Virus record (IMG/VR): IMGVR_UViG_3300024346_000108 | Span: 1 to 49,245 of that record | DNA: 49,245 nt | Strand: one strand, 5' to 3' | Source of the DNA: a virus | Shown here: positions 13,692 through 22,389 of the stretch, in pieces | Position numbering within the stretch: the first letter of the stretch is position 1 | Layout of the letters: every line of letters starts with the position of its first letter | The notes under the pieces: model-generated | Databases searched by the model: none | What the model saw: the letters and a program-made list of their open reading frames with translations, nothing else | Told to the model about the DNA's origin: nothing | Made by a program: the position numbers and the translations under genes

Positions 13692-13788
13692 TTCTTTCTT
13701 TTATCTTTCTATCCCATTTATCTATAAACAATCCAACCCCGTAGCCAAGAACAAATCCAAGCATTAGGCCCATCAAAAAAATTGTCAC
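13684..13788 (-). CDS. 34-residue glycine-rich membrane peptide
   Basis: A GTG at 13788 opens a 34-residue frame: MTIFLMGLMLGFVLGYGVGL then FIDKWDRKIKERNV. It has one transmembrane helix with a GxxxG-type glycine face and a basic tail. The GTG overlaps the stop of the gene upstream as GTGA, and its own stop overlaps the next start by eight bases, which supports coupled translation. A small membrane regulator or lysis accessory is possible. Confidence 0.65.
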   Translation of the reverse strand: MTIFLMGLMLGFVLGYGVGLFIDKWDRKIKERNV

Positions 13789-13925
13789 TTATTAACTTCT
13801 TTCTTCTTATGCTTGACTTCATACGGAGCTACTTTAGACTTAATTCTTCCATCTTTGTATAGTCTTACGATCCATCCGTCTTTAATCTGAATTGGATTAA
13901 ATGCATGTGCTTTTTTCTTAGGCAT
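13785..13925 (-). CDS. 46-residue basic protein
   Basis: The product (MPKKKAHAFNPIQIKDGWIV, then a Lys-rich remainder ending KHKKKEVNK) has a beta-like core, DGWIVRLYKDGRIKS, between basic ends. It overlaps the upstream gene by eight bases and the small membrane-peptide gene by GTGA. Nucleic-acid binding is suggested by charge. No family is recognised. Confidence 0.68.
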   Translation of the reverse strand: MPKKKAHAFNPIQIKDGWIVRLYKDGRIKSKVAPYEVKHKKKEVNK

Positions 13926-14223
13926 TATTTTTCTCCCAAAATTCTATTAACTCTTCTAAAACTGCCCACTCAATGATTCCTAGCCTAACCTTTGAGTCTG
14001 TTCCAATAATAATCTTTAATGCTGGGTGCATATTCCTGCTTACCTTAAAGGTATCTGTACATATCTTTGCCCAGTTATCCTGATTAAGCGTAAATGATTT
14101 AGATGCTTCCTTATAGTCTACAAGGAATTGGTTCCACTTAGCATCGCCTTTTTGATACTGGCCTCTGCCAGAATTCTTTTGAGCTTTGGCTCCGTCTCTT
14201 TTTATTTCACCACGCTCTGACAT
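13918..14223 (-). CDS. Conserved phage protein, possible PD-D/E-XK-like fold
   Basis: The 101-residue protein has GAKAQKNSGRGQYQKGDAKW (11-30) and FLVDYKEASKSFTLNQDNWA (34-53), then a helix ending in FWEKNNA. The VDYKE segment resembles the D-x-(D/E)-x-K strand of small nucleases or resolvases, but this is weak. I chose the ATG at 14223, which overlaps the upstream stop as TAATG; the longer frame from 14268 only adds out-of-frame sequence. It sits next to recA, which fits a recombination role. Confidence 0.6.
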   Translation of the reverse strand: MSERGEIKRDGAKAQKNSGRGQYQKGDAKWNQFLVDYKEASKSFTLNQDNWAKICTDTFKVSRNMHPALKIIIGTDSKVRLGIIEWAVLEELIEFWEKNNA

Positions 14224-14417
14224 TATCCGAGTTCTACTTTCGAAACATGTCCATCTGGGCATACCCAAGTAACATAGTATTCAGCACGATTATATTCTGC
14301 CTCATCAACTATTTTATTGCATGTTTGACAGCTAAATGCGCCACCCATTTCAATCGAATCTTCAGTGACTACTGTCTTTTTTGGCTTCTTGCCAATTAGA
14401 TCTTCAATCTTTGCCAT
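14223..14417 (-). CDS. Small zinc-ribbon protein next to recA
   Basis: The 64-residue protein has a basic start (LIGKKPKKTVV) and a single zinc-ribbon: CQTC near 30-33 and CPDGH near 53-57. It overlaps the end of recA by 14 bases. The Cys2-CysHis pattern suggests a structural zinc. Function is unknown. Confidence 0.6.
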   Translation of the reverse strand: MAKIEDLIGKKPKKTVVTEDSIEMGGAFSCQTCNKIVDEAEYNRAEYYVTWVCPDGHVSKVELG

Positions 14418-15405
14418 AGATCTTATTCTTCAACTTTTCTACCATTTCAGGATTTTCTCTTAGCCAAGCTACAGCCTTAGCTCTACCTTGGAATCTTTCT
14501 CCTTCTATAGTATACCATGCTCCGCCCTTTTCAACTGCTCCGTGTTGCTCTGCAACATCTAGGACTTCACCAACAAAATCTACTCCTACAGTTTCCCCCT
14601 GAAAGTAGAAGTCATATTGTCCTGAAAGATTAGGGGGGCCGAGTTTGTTGTAATCAATAATCCAGTTAACTGGTCTTCCGACTCTTTGTTCGATAATTTT
14701 GTCGCCAACTTTAACACCAGCCTTAATAGCATTTGCCTCAGCCTCAGACGACCAGAGCTTAACGACAGTGGAAGAGAAGAACTTGACAGCCATTCCGCCT
14801 GTGGGGATGTGACTAGCATGCATAGATCCAAACTGATTTCGTTGCTGTGAGATGAGAACAAGTAGTGTCTTTTTGTTTGCGTAGTTGAGCATTTTGACTG
14901 CATGTGTCATATCCTTTGCTTCTGCACCAATCTGCTTGGTGTCTTCTAACTTTTTTAATTCTGTACTATCTTTTTCAAAGTAAATAGCTGGTAGAAGAGC
15001 GGAGATAGAGTCTACAACAATCATATCAACTCCAGCTTCCATAAGTTGCTGTGCAACATCTACCATGTCATTTACTGTTTTTGCTGCTGAATAAATAAGC
15101 TTACTTGAATCAACTCCAAGTCTTTCTGCCCATTCTTGTGAATATGATTGTTCAGCATCAATCCATGCACATACTTTGCCATCCTTTTGCGCTTCTGCAA
15201 TCATCTGCAGGCAGAATGATGACTTTCCAGCTGACTTATTTCCCCAGATTAAGATCTGACGTCCATACCCAAATCCACCCTTCAGGGCCATGTTTAGGCC
15301 AACGCTAGGTGTTCTTTGCTTTAGGGTTTCTACCTCTACGGCTGACTGAACTCTTTGTCGTGTTTTTGGATCTAGCAGTGCTAGAATTTCTGATATTTCT
15401 GTCAT
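14404..15405 (-). CDS. recA: RecA recombinase
   Basis: The 333-residue protein has Walker A GNKSAGKS (55-62), catalytic Glu85 in DAEQSY, Walker B MIVVDS (128-133) and the ISQQRNQFG segment that leads into the DNA-binding L2 region (HASHIPTGGMAVKF). It forms filaments on single-stranded DNA and drives strand exchange. It is slightly shorter than bacterial RecA and lacks the long acidic C-terminus. It is clearly phage-diverged: Walker A is GNKSAGKS rather than GPESSGKT. Its start overlaps the preceding gene by 101 bases. Confidence 0.92.
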   Translation of the reverse strand: MTEISEILALLDPKTRQRVQSAVEVETLKQRTPSVGLNMALKGGFGYGRQILIWGNKSAGKSSFCLQMIAEAQKDGKVCAWIDAEQSYSQEWAERLGVDSSKLIYSAAKTVNDMVDVAQQLMEAGVDMIVVDSISALLPAIYFEKDSTELKKLEDTKQIGAEAKDMTHAVKMLNYANKKTLLVLISQQRNQFGSMHASHIPTGGMAVKFFSSTVVKLWSSEAEANAIKAGVKVGDKIIEQRVGRPVNWIIDYNKLGPPNLSGQYDFYFQGETVGVDFVGEVLDVAEQHGAVEKGGAWYTIEGERFQGRAKAVAWLRENPEMVEKLKNKIYGKD

Positions 15406-15565
15406 AAAAATCTTTCTCTAGTATTTCGCCAATGCGTTTTATATCTTTGTCTCTTGAAGATAATATCTTTTTTATTATCTTTAGTAGGAGCTCATCTTCT
15501 GTGCCTTTTATTACTATAAGGATTTCATTATTAGGCCCAAATAGTAGGTAGGCGTCATCGTTCAT
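15305..15565 (-). CDS. Small protein overlapping recA start
   Basis: The 86-residue protein starts MNDDAYLLFGPNNEILIVIK, a beta-hairpin-like beginning, continues with a helix (LLLKIIKKILSSRDKDIKRIG) and ends in a Ser/Arg/Lys-rich tail. The tail lies inside the first 101 bases of recA in another frame, an unusually long overlap for this genome. The start overlaps the MazG-like stop as TAATG. The N-terminal half looks real; the tail may be free to vary. Confidence 0.55.
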   Translation of the reverse strand: MNDDAYLLFGPNNEILIVIKGTEDELLLKIIKKILSSRDKDIKRIGEILEKDFYDRNIRNSSTARSKNTTKSSVSRRGRNPKAKNT

Positions 15566-15909
15566 TAGAACTTATTGCCATGCAGTCTTGGACGAGATTG
15601 ATTCTTCATAATCTTTTCGTCTAGGATCTCTTCTAGCGAATGTGTAACCATACCATTATTCATCATGGCTGCATATACATCTAGGGTTCTAATAAGGATA
15701 TCAGCAATTTCTTCTACTGTTTCCTTTGAACCTTTGTCTTTTCTTATTGCCTCTAAGACTTCTGTTACTTCTGAATGAACTAAAGCCAGCTTATTACCTA
15801 TCTTATCATAAGTAAATTCGCCATCCCAAAAACCCTTTTCGATTGCCGTTTCATGAAGAACAGCTGATAGGGCATCAATTCCATAATCATTCATTACTTG
15901 TAGTGTCAT
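15565..15909 (-). CDS. mazG: MazG-like nucleotide pyrophosphohydrolase
   Basis: The 114-residue protein has the MazG metal-binding pattern: SEVTEVLEAIRK (about 46-57), then EEIADILIRTLD (66-77), giving the paired acidic helices E-x2-E and E-x2-D. The ending MKNQSRPRLHGNKF is typical of phage MazG proteins. The enzyme hydrolyses nucleoside triphosphates to monophosphates, cleansing the dNTP pool or altering host alarmone levels. It lies between the polymerase and recA. Confidence 0.85.
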   Translation of the reverse strand: MTLQVMNDYGIDALSAVLHETAIEKGFWDGEFTYDKIGNKLALVHSEVTEVLEAIRKDKGSKETVEEIADILIRTLDVYAAMMNNGMVTHSLEEILDEKIMKNQSRPRLHGNKF

Positions 15910-16114
15910 TATTAGTTGTTTCTTTCTCTGCTTCTTGCAACTCTAATTCAAATGTTGCGTTTTCTTCATTATAGTTTAATACTAGCATTTTGTCTACTTG
16001 AATGTTTGCAAATAGCATAGTGGCTGGTATCTCATACTTTCCGCCCATATTATCGATGATAGCTGCAAGGATGTGTGCTGCTTCGATCTTTCCTTCTAGT
16101 TCTTTGTAATCCAT
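15887..16114 (-). CDS. Small protein downstream of DNA polymerase
   Basis: The 75-residue protein is helical then acidic, ending in a Glu/Asn/Thr-rich tail (EKETTNNDTTSNE). AAGGAG precedes its ATG, which overlaps the polymerase stop as TAATG. It could be a polymerase-associated factor by position. No motif is recognised. Confidence 0.55.
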   Translation of the reverse strand: MDYKELEGKIEAAHILAAIIDNMGGKYEIPATMLFANIQVDKMLVLNYNEENATFELELQEAEKETTNNDTTSNE

Positions 16115-19100
16115 TATTTTATACTCCTTAGTGAATATGTTCCATCTTCTGTATTTCCTACTTCTGGTATATATACCATTCCGTCCTTAATTCTTCCCTT
16201 TAGCTTATCATAAACCTGTGGGAAAACAATGGCACGAATTAATTCTTTATTACTGTTAGTCATAATTAAGTGACCCATAGACTTGCCCTGCTTAGTTCTA
16301 TATGGCAACAGACTAACAGTCATTCTCATAGATTCTGGCACATTAACTTTTGTTGAATGTAGATATTGAACAAATGTGTCGTTTATATTATTAGCAACAT
16401 CGTCAATAGTAACATATCTATGAATTCTATTATCTCCGATCAAGAAGAAGTACATGTTTCCTACTTCAATCTGTGTTTGTTCGGTATGGAATACACCAAT
16501 TGTTCCAGTCTCATCGACCATTTCAATTCGTGACCAACCAGTGCCCTTTTTAATTCCCTTGACCATAGCAAGAATAACAAATGTTCCTCGTTCATCAAAA
16601 TCCTCGATGAAGTTAACTTGAGCTTTGATATTAGGAGGGACTCTTCCGAGATCAAACTTAGGTACACTTAAATACTCGTAAAGGTTCTCCATCTCCTTAC
16701 CAGTTCTTGGGTTATCCTCAAAAGCCGCTGCACCGATTGCATTTAGCGCAGTTAGAGCACGAGAGTTAATTCCGCTACCCTTAATTGCCGCTGCCTCTTC
16801 TAGGTGCTTATATGTCTTAAATGGACCAGCAGCAATTATCTTTTTGCCAATATTATCAGATATATATTTAATATTTGATAGGCCAAATCTGATTGAGTCT
16901 TTTTGAATCTTGAAGTCTAGGTCAGATTCATTAACATGTGGCAATAAGATCTTAATACCTAATCTCTTAGCCTCAATTAAATACTCAGTACGTGCATCCT
17001 TATTCTGCTCATTCTTTAAAATAGCAAAAATAAACTCTAGTGGATAGTAATGCTTTAGCCAAGCAGTCCAATAAGAAAGCAAAGAGTAAGCAATAGCATG
17101 AGAACGGTTAAACGAATAGCCAGAGTGCGCTTCAAAGTCATGCCATAAAGCTTCTGCTGTTTCTGTTGGTACGTGTGCAGATGCACCCTGAATAAATTTA
17201 TCTCTAAACTCATCAAACTCTTTAGCATCTTTCTTCTTGCCAATGATCTTTCTAACTTTATCTGCTTCCGACATGGACATACCGCCAAGGTATACGCATG
17301 CTTGCATAACTTGTTCTTGGTAAATAATAACACCATACGTCCTTTCTGTAAATTCTTTTAGTATTGCATGTGGATATACAATTGGCTCTTCGCCCTTTTT
17401 GCGAGCAATGTAAGCATGCCCAACAGTATTCATAGCTCCTGGTCTAACAAGTGCGTTAGATGCAGCTAAATCTTCAAATGTGCTTACGCCCATCTTAATT
17501 AGAAGATTTGTATATGGAGTTGCTTCTGCCTGAAATATACCTTTAGTGTATCCGTTTGATAAATCTTCATAAACAGCAGGATCATCTAGCTCTAACTTAT
17601 TTAAGTTAATCTCTTTTCCATATCTTTCAGAAATCATCTTTAGCGTATCAGAGATAACAGAAAGTGTCTTTAGTCCAAGTGCATCGATCTTGATTAGACC
17701 AATGTCAGCAACTGTATCCATGTCATATGCTACTACTGGAACTCTACCGCTTACCTCATTATCTGCATCAGCTCTAGTTTCAATTGGAGCAAACTTAACT
17801 AGGTCATCTTTTGCTACAACCATACCAGCGGCATGCATACCAACGCTTCTTATCTTTCCACGCAGGTCTCTTGCTAGGCTAGTTACTTCTGGATACTTCT
17901 CTCTAAACCAGAATGAGTTAGGGCTTGTCTCGTACTCTTCAAATGTGTCGATCTGCTTCATTGCCTTATTAACCTCAGATAGTGGAACACCGAACACACG
18001 TGCTGCATCTCTAACTACACCCTTATCTTTAAAGTATGTAAATGTAGAAATAGAAGCAACATTCTTAAACTTCTTACGAAGGTATTCTTTAACTTCTTTT
18101 CTACGACGATCTTCAAAGTCTGTGTCAATGTCTGGAAAGTCATTACGTTCTGGATTAATAAATCGGAAAAACAGTAAGTCAAACTTAATTGGGTCTACGC
18201 TAGTAATATCTAAAGCATAGCAAACTAAAGAACCTGCTGCAGATCCACGACCTGGACCAACCATAACGTCGTTCTTGTTTGCCCAAGTAATCATGTCTGC
18301 TACCACTAGGAAGTAAGATGAGAAGTTCTTACTTTGAATTACAGCAAGTTCCTCATTTACACGATCAATATATCTATGATCATCCATAAGACCCTTCTTC
18401 TCTAGTCCAGCAAAGACTAGTCGTACTAGCTCTGCATGTGCATCCTTCTTTGGAACTGGAAGTAGATCTAAATTCTTTCTAAACTCGTACTCACCAATTT
18501 TCTTTTCAATCTCATATGAGTTTGAATAGATATCTTTTCTTGTGATACCTTGAGAAGACATGTGTTGCTCTAACTCTTCTCTTGATGTTATGTAGACATC
18601 AATATCCTGAAAAGATATTCTTCTATCTGGATACAGGTAATTAAATCTTTCAAAGACGTCTGTCATCTTTCTTGAAGCTTCGAAATCAGCATCTCTATTA
18701 ATCTTTGGAGAGGTGGACAAGATAAGCATAGCCTCTTCTACTGCACGATCTTCTTTACGTGCATAGTGACAGTCTCCAGTTATGACTGGCTTAATCTTAA
18801 ATTCATCAGCTAACTCAAGTAGCTTGTTGTTTAATTCAACTGGATTGTGCGGTTGAATTTCAATATAAAAATCATCTTTAAATCTATTCTTGAACCACTC
18901 AGTAAGCATTCTTGCTTCCTTTAGTTCATCTCTTTCAATTGCTTTAGATATAAGTCCATTCATGCATCCAGATAAAACAATTAGGTCATCTCCATACTGA
19001 GACAAAACCTCACGGTCAATTCTAGGCTTGTGGTAATACCCTTCTGTCCATGCAATCTCTGAAAGGATATTTAGGTTCTTAAGTCCGTTCTCATTCTTTG

Positions 19101-19383
19101 CAAGCAAGATTATGTGGTTGTATGCCTGTACAGTTTTATCTGTTTTAGAGGACTTGTCAAATCTATCTGTTGGGGAGATATATGCTTCTAGACCAAGGAT
19201 AGGCTTTAAGCCTAGTTCCTGCGCCGCAATTTGCATATCTCTGTGAGAAGAAAGAGTTCCGTGATCTGTTATTGCAATACCAGTATGACCCAAATTCTTC
19301 GCAGCCTGCATTAACTCAGCAGGAGAATTAAGCCCATCCATTAATGAGTAGTATGAATGAACGTGTAGGTGTGTAAAACTCAT
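16114..19383 (-). CDS. dnaE: DNA polymerase III alpha subunit (DnaE type)
   Basis: The 1,089-residue protein is a C-family replicative polymerase. The PHP domain starts at once (FTHLHVHSYYSLMDG; ITDHGTLS near 40). The palm has GPGRGSAAGS (about 376-385), PDIDTDFE (about 417-424) with two catalytic Asp, and the third Asp in IGLIKIDALGL. The fingers carry the GIFQAE and YGVIIYQEQVM segments, and an OB-like part lies near the C-terminus. I start at the ATG at 19383, where the conserved sequence begins. It shows the phage makes its own replicase with its own helicase, primase and ssDNA-binding protein. Confidence 0.95.
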   Translation of the reverse strand: MSFTHLHVHSYYSLMDGLNSPAELMQAAKNLGHTGIAITDHGTLSSHRDMQIAAQELGLKPILGLEAYISPTDRFDKSSKTDKTVQAYNHIILLAKNENGLKNLNILSEIAWTEGYYHKPRIDREVLSQYGDDLIVLSGCMNGLISKAIERDELKEARMLTEWFKNRFKDDFYIEIQPHNPVELNNKLLELADEFKIKPVITGDCHYARKEDRAVEEAMLILSTSPKINRDADFEASRKMTDVFERFNYLYPDRRISFQDIDVYITSREELEQHMSSQGITRKDIYSNSYEIEKKIGEYEFRKNLDLLPVPKKDAHAELVRLVFAGLEKKGLMDDHRYIDRVNEELAVIQSKNFSSYFLVVADMITWANKNDVMVGPGRGSAAGSLVCYALDITSVDPIKFDLLFFRFINPERNDFPDIDTDFEDRRRKEVKEYLRKKFKNVASISTFTYFKDKGVVRDAARVFGVPLSEVNKAMKQIDTFEEYETSPNSFWFREKYPEVTSLARDLRGKIRSVGMHAAGMVVAKDDLVKFAPIETRADADNEVSGRVPVVAYDMDTVADIGLIKIDALGLKTLSVISDTLKMISERYGKEINLNKLELDDPAVYEDLSNGYTKGIFQAEATPYTNLLIKMGVSTFEDLAASNALVRPGAMNTVGHAYIARKKGEEPIVYPHAILKEFTERTYGVIIYQEQVMQACVYLGGMSMSEADKVRKIIGKKKDAKEFDEFRDKFIQGASAHVPTETAEALWHDFEAHSGYSFNRSHAIAYSLLSYWTAWLKHYYPLEFIFAILKNEQNKDARTEYLIEAKRLGIKILLPHVNESDLDFKIQKDSIRFGLSNIKYISDNIGKKIIAAGPFKTYKHLEEAAAIKGSGINSRALTALNAIGAAAFEDNPRTGKEMENLYEYLSVPKFDLGRVPPNIKAQVNFIEDFDERGTFVILAMVKGIKKGTGWSRIEMVDETGTIGVFHTEQTQIEVGNMYFFLIGDNRIHRYVTIDDVANNINDTFVQYLHSTKVNVPESMRMTVSLLPYRTKQGKSMGHLIMTNSNKELIRAIVFPQVYDKLKGRIKDGMVYIPEVGNTEDGTYSLRSIK

Positions 19384-19406
19384 TTTCTTCTTTCTATAAT
19401 TGGTGT

Positions 19407-19436
19407 AGGGCAAGGGTCCCGTAGGACCCTCGCCCT
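19407..19436 (-). terminator. Hairpin after ssDNA-binding-protein gene
   Basis: A 13-base-pair stem (19407-19419 with 19424-19436) has a four-base loop. Its single plus-strand A.C mismatch is a G.U pair in the minus-strand RNA, so it is built for transcripts of this strand. No T run follows, so it may terminate weakly or protect the mRNA 3' end. Confidence 0.65.
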
Positions 19437-19443
19437 AATATTT

Positions 19444-20121
19444 TTACCAGGCTACGCTTGAGCTAGTATCTGAAGATGAATCTGCTTCTGACTCTCCGTC
19501 ACCGAATAGGTAGAAAGCTTCTTGCTCTTCGTACTTAACTTCACGAACTGCTGCTTTTTCTAGGTCCAAAAGCTCTAGGCCTGCGGAGTCAAATGTCTCT
19601 TCGTCCTTTGCTAGTGGAATGATTGTGTATCCTGTTTCTGTCTTCAAACCAGAACGCTTGATACGCCATACGAGATTTGTAATTGATCCCATTTCACCAG
19701 CGTACTCAATTAGTGTTGGTGTAATTGACTTGTTGCTAGAACCCTGTGAAAGGATTGCAACATATGGATCTTCCTTGCCATCTTCTACTAGAACATTAAT
19801 GTAGAGTCTTGAACGACCCTTCCATCCAGCCTTATAGTCCTTCTTATGTTGTTCGCATCCCCAGCAACGACCTTGATCTTCGATTGTGCACAATGCTTTA
19901 CGACGATAGTCTTTTGGGTTTGTGTGTTCTACTGCGATGAATCCAAGACCTGCTGTCTCTGAGTAATGAGGGGAGTCTGGATCTAATTCTTGCAAGAAGC
20001 GAATCTTGATACTTTCGCCATCTTCCAACTTTAACCACTTTGCCTTTGGTCCATCAGTTTTATTTACTGAAGGCTTATCCAAGGTCTTATTCATATTCTT
20101 TAGGCCACGTACAATTGCCAT
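19444..20121 (-). CDS. ssb: Single-stranded DNA-binding protein (gp32-like)
   Basis: The 225-residue protein starts with a basic segment (NMNKTLDKPSVNKTDGPKAK), then an OB-fold-like start (WLKLEDGESIKIRFLQELD, about 29-47). A zinc-like site is formed by the Cys in ALCTIEDQGRCWGCEQH (about 76-92). The C-terminus is acidic and ends SSSVAW, like the tails that recruit replication partners. This is the layout of T4 gp32/T7-type proteins. It has its own extended -10 promoter and a 3' hairpin, which suggests high, separate expression. Confidence 0.85.
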   Translation of the reverse strand: MAIVRGLKNMNKTLDKPSVNKTDGPKAKWLKLEDGESIKIRFLQELDPDSPHYSETAGLGFIAVEHTNPKDYRRKALCTIEDQGRCWGCEQHKKDYKAGWKGRSRLYINVLVEDGKEDPYVAILSQGSSNKSITPTLIEYAGEMGSITNLVWRIKRSGLKTETGYTIIPLAKDEETFDSAGLELLDLEKAAVREVKYEEQEAFYLFGDGESEADSSSDTSSSVAW

Positions 20122-20167
20122 TTATTTCTCCTTATATAGTTGAGGCTATAAATGCCCCTGTGTCTTT

Positions 20168-20196
20168 ATTATAGCATATTATTGGAATATTGAAAA
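20168..20196 (-). promoter_or_regulatory. Extended -10 promoter of the ssb gene
   Basis: TGC-TATAAT (TATAAT at 20168-20173) is an extended -10 box; TTTTCA (20191-20196) is a weak -35 box 17 bases away. It overlaps the end of the primase gene. AAGGAG follows before the ATG. Confidence 0.65.
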
Positions 20197-21137
20197 TGTG
20201 GAATAGCATTTGAAATACATTGTTTTATTTCCGCATCATTCATGTCACCAACATCTTTAGCACCATGCGGATAAAGTATTTCATCATCATACATAGCCCA
20301 AAGAACTTCTTTGTTTCTTAATTTGTTTGCGATATTCTTACCCAATGATCTTCCAGCTTCATCGCTGTCTGTCATTATAATTATCTTAGTAAAGTATTTA
20401 TTAAGTAAGTTTATATTATCATTAGATATATGCCCACCTAGAGTAGCAACAACGTTTGGAAATCCAGCCTGATGAACTCTAATGGCATCAAAATTAGACT
20501 CAACCACTATTACTATTCCGCCTAACTTTTTAGCTCTATGCAAATTAAACATAGTCTTATTCTTAGGCAAGCCATTACTATTCTTAAATCTTTTTTCAGA
20601 TATAGATCTTCCGACTAGTCCGACTGGCATTCCATCTGGACTATGAACTGGAGTAATAACCATATTCATTGCTGAAGAATAGCCTAAAGCAAAGTGCTTC
20701 ATAGACTCTTCGTTGATTCCTCTGTACTCAAAGTAATCTCTGGCTTCTTTATTGCCAGCCAAATCAGCATGAAGTCTATCCAGCGTTTCTTGTGAGAACT
20801 CAACAAAGTCTGGCTTATCCTCTAAAACGCTTGAAAGAGTATCTTCAAAATCTACATCATTCTCTATTTCTTTTACCTTTATAAAACGAATTGCCTCAAA
20901 CTCATTTCTTTCGGTAAGCCTTTTAACAATATCAATAATACTTCCAGACTCTCCGCATGATGGATTGAAGCATATAAAAGCACCACGCTCTTTACTTACG
21001 CTAAAGCTTGGAGTGTTTCTGTTTCCATGGAATGGGCACAAGCATAGAAAATCATTTCCAGTCTCCGCAATAATATCAACTCCGATAGACTTTAGAACTG
21101 ACTTTATCTGAGATGCTGAATATACCTGTGAGTCCAT
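20169..21137 (-). CDS. dnaG: DnaG-type primase
   Basis: The protein (322 residues from the chosen ATG) has the CHC2-type zinc site CPFHGNRNTPSFS (34-46) with CFNPSC (56-61), the RNA polymerase-like core, and the TOPRIM motifs VVESNFDA (Glu near 211) and MTDSDEAGR (Asp near 254-256). It lacks the C-terminal helicase-binding domain of bacterial DnaG, so it is a short phage form. The start is uncertain: ATGs at 21179 and 21167 inside the helicase gene would extend it; none has a strong ribosome site. It follows the helicase by four bases. Confidence 0.9.
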   Translation of the reverse strand: MDSQVYSASQIKSVLKSIGVDIIAETGNDFLCLCPFHGNRNTPSFSVSKERGAFICFNPSCGESGSIIDIVKRLTERNEFEAIRFIKVKEIENDVDFEDTLSSVLEDKPDFVEFSQETLDRLHADLAGNKEARDYFEYRGINEESMKHFALGYSSAMNMVITPVHSPDGMPVGLVGRSISEKRFKNSNGLPKNKTMFNLHRAKKLGGIVIVVESNFDAIRVHQAGFPNVVATLGGHISNDNINLLNKYFTKIIIMTDSDEAGRSLGKNIANKLRNKEVLWAMYDDEILYPHGAKDVGDMNDAEIKQCISNAIPHFQYSNNML

Positions 21138-21141
21138 AGTA

Positions 21142-22389
21142 TTACTGAGGCGCAACTGCTTCTCCATCTCCTGGAGCATTATAAACTTCTTCTACAATTC
21201 CACGATCAATATCCCAGTTTAGATAGAAAGCAAAGTTTCTTCCATGTCTATTCTTTCTAGAAACAACCTCTACAATATTTGTATCTGGATGCTTGTGGAT
21301 AGCCATAGCCATATCAGCATCATACTCGATAGCCTTTGACCATGCTACTTGAGAAAGTAGTGGTGGAGCATCTTGATCTGAAATATCATCCATGGTTGCT
21401 GCTGTGATATCAATAATAGGAATATTATTTGATACTGCAAGCATCTTGAACTCACGAGAGATATTACGGTTACGCTCTACTTCAGAGTTAGAACGCTTTG
21501 TATCTGTAAATAGCTGGTGGTAGTCGCAAATAACTAAGTCTGGCTTATGTTGGTCAATCTTAGCCTGAACTGTTGCAGGCGTAACATCAGCCATACCCTC
21601 GTTTGATACTAAGATAAACCCACGCTTATCTTCAAACTTTTTCTTTCCCCAATTGCCAAAATCATCTAGATTAATATCACCACGAGAAAAATCTGATGCT
21701 CTAAATAATCCTGAGCCAAGCATAGTGTAAATACGGTCACGCATATTTTCTGGAGACATTTCAAGGGATACGATCATTGGCTTAAAGCCTTGCTCCCAGG
21801 CTCTACAGGCCAAATAAGACGTGAACCACGTCTTACCCCTACCTGGCCATCCAATAGCCACAATAAGGTGTCCTGGAGCCATTCCAGTAGGGTATGCTAT
21901 ATCCATAGCCTTAAACCCACTAGCAATTCCTGGGCTTCCGCCCATAGCCGCACTTCTTTCACGAAGGGCTAAAATGTGTCTTTCTGCATCTTCAAAATCT
22001 GTTAGGTCTAGGTCACGAACGTTATTTGTGTATCTTCCAAGAGAGGCTATCTCTTTCTGGAGCTCAGAAATAACTCTTGCAGCGGCGTTTTCTTTTAGAG
22101 ACGTTCCAGCTTTTAGCAGAACATTTCTGACACGACCTGACAAGTATTCATTCTTTAATTGATCTAAGTAGTATCCAGTCTCTGCTGTTGTAGCTATTGG
22201 ATCAAAGTCTCTGAATCTATCTTGAAGAACTTCTACTTCAGGCACAGATCTAAACTTCATATAGTATGACTTTAGGCCATCCCACACATCTTTGTAGGCA
22301 ACAAATAGGTCGTCTACATTTTCAGACATTAATGAACTAATGTCTTTATTCTTACAGACCGCACTAATTACCGCTGCTTCTGTGTTCAT
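21142..22389 (-). CDS. dnaB: Replicative DNA helicase (DnaB type)
   Basis: The 415-residue protein has an N-terminal helical domain (1-120) and a RecA-like motor: Walker A GWPGRGKT (180-187), catalytic Glu210 in VSLEMS, Walker B LVICDY (285-290), and the arginine-rich end SRKNRHGRN. It unwinds DNA 5' to 3' ahead of the polymerase. It overlaps the gene upstream by 26 bases. Confidence 0.93.
   Translation of the reverse strand: MNTEAAVISAVCKNKDISSLMSENVDDLFVAYKDVWDGLKSYYMKFRSVPEVEVLQDRFRDFDPIATTAETGYYLDQLKNEYLSGRVRNVLLKAGTSLKENAAARVISELQKEIASLGRYTNNVRDLDLTDFEDAERHILALRERSAAMGGSPGIASGFKAMDIAYPTGMAPGHLIVAIGWPGRGKTWFTSYLACRAWEQGFKPMIVSLEMSPENMRDRIYTMLGSGLFRASDFSRGDINLDDFGNWGKKKFEDKRGFILVSNEGMADVTPATVQAKIDQHKPDLVICDYHQLFTDTKRSNSEVERNRNISREFKMLAVSNNIPIIDITAATMDDISDQDAPPLLSQVAWSKAIEYDADMAMAIHKHPDTNIVEVVSRKNRHGRNFAFYLNWDIDRGIVEEVYNAPGDGEAVAPQ

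Noticed and set aside
17690-18220. Plus-strand ORF of 176 residues inside the polymerase gene
   Set aside because: It is antisense to conserved polymerase palm sequence and has no motif or ribosome site.
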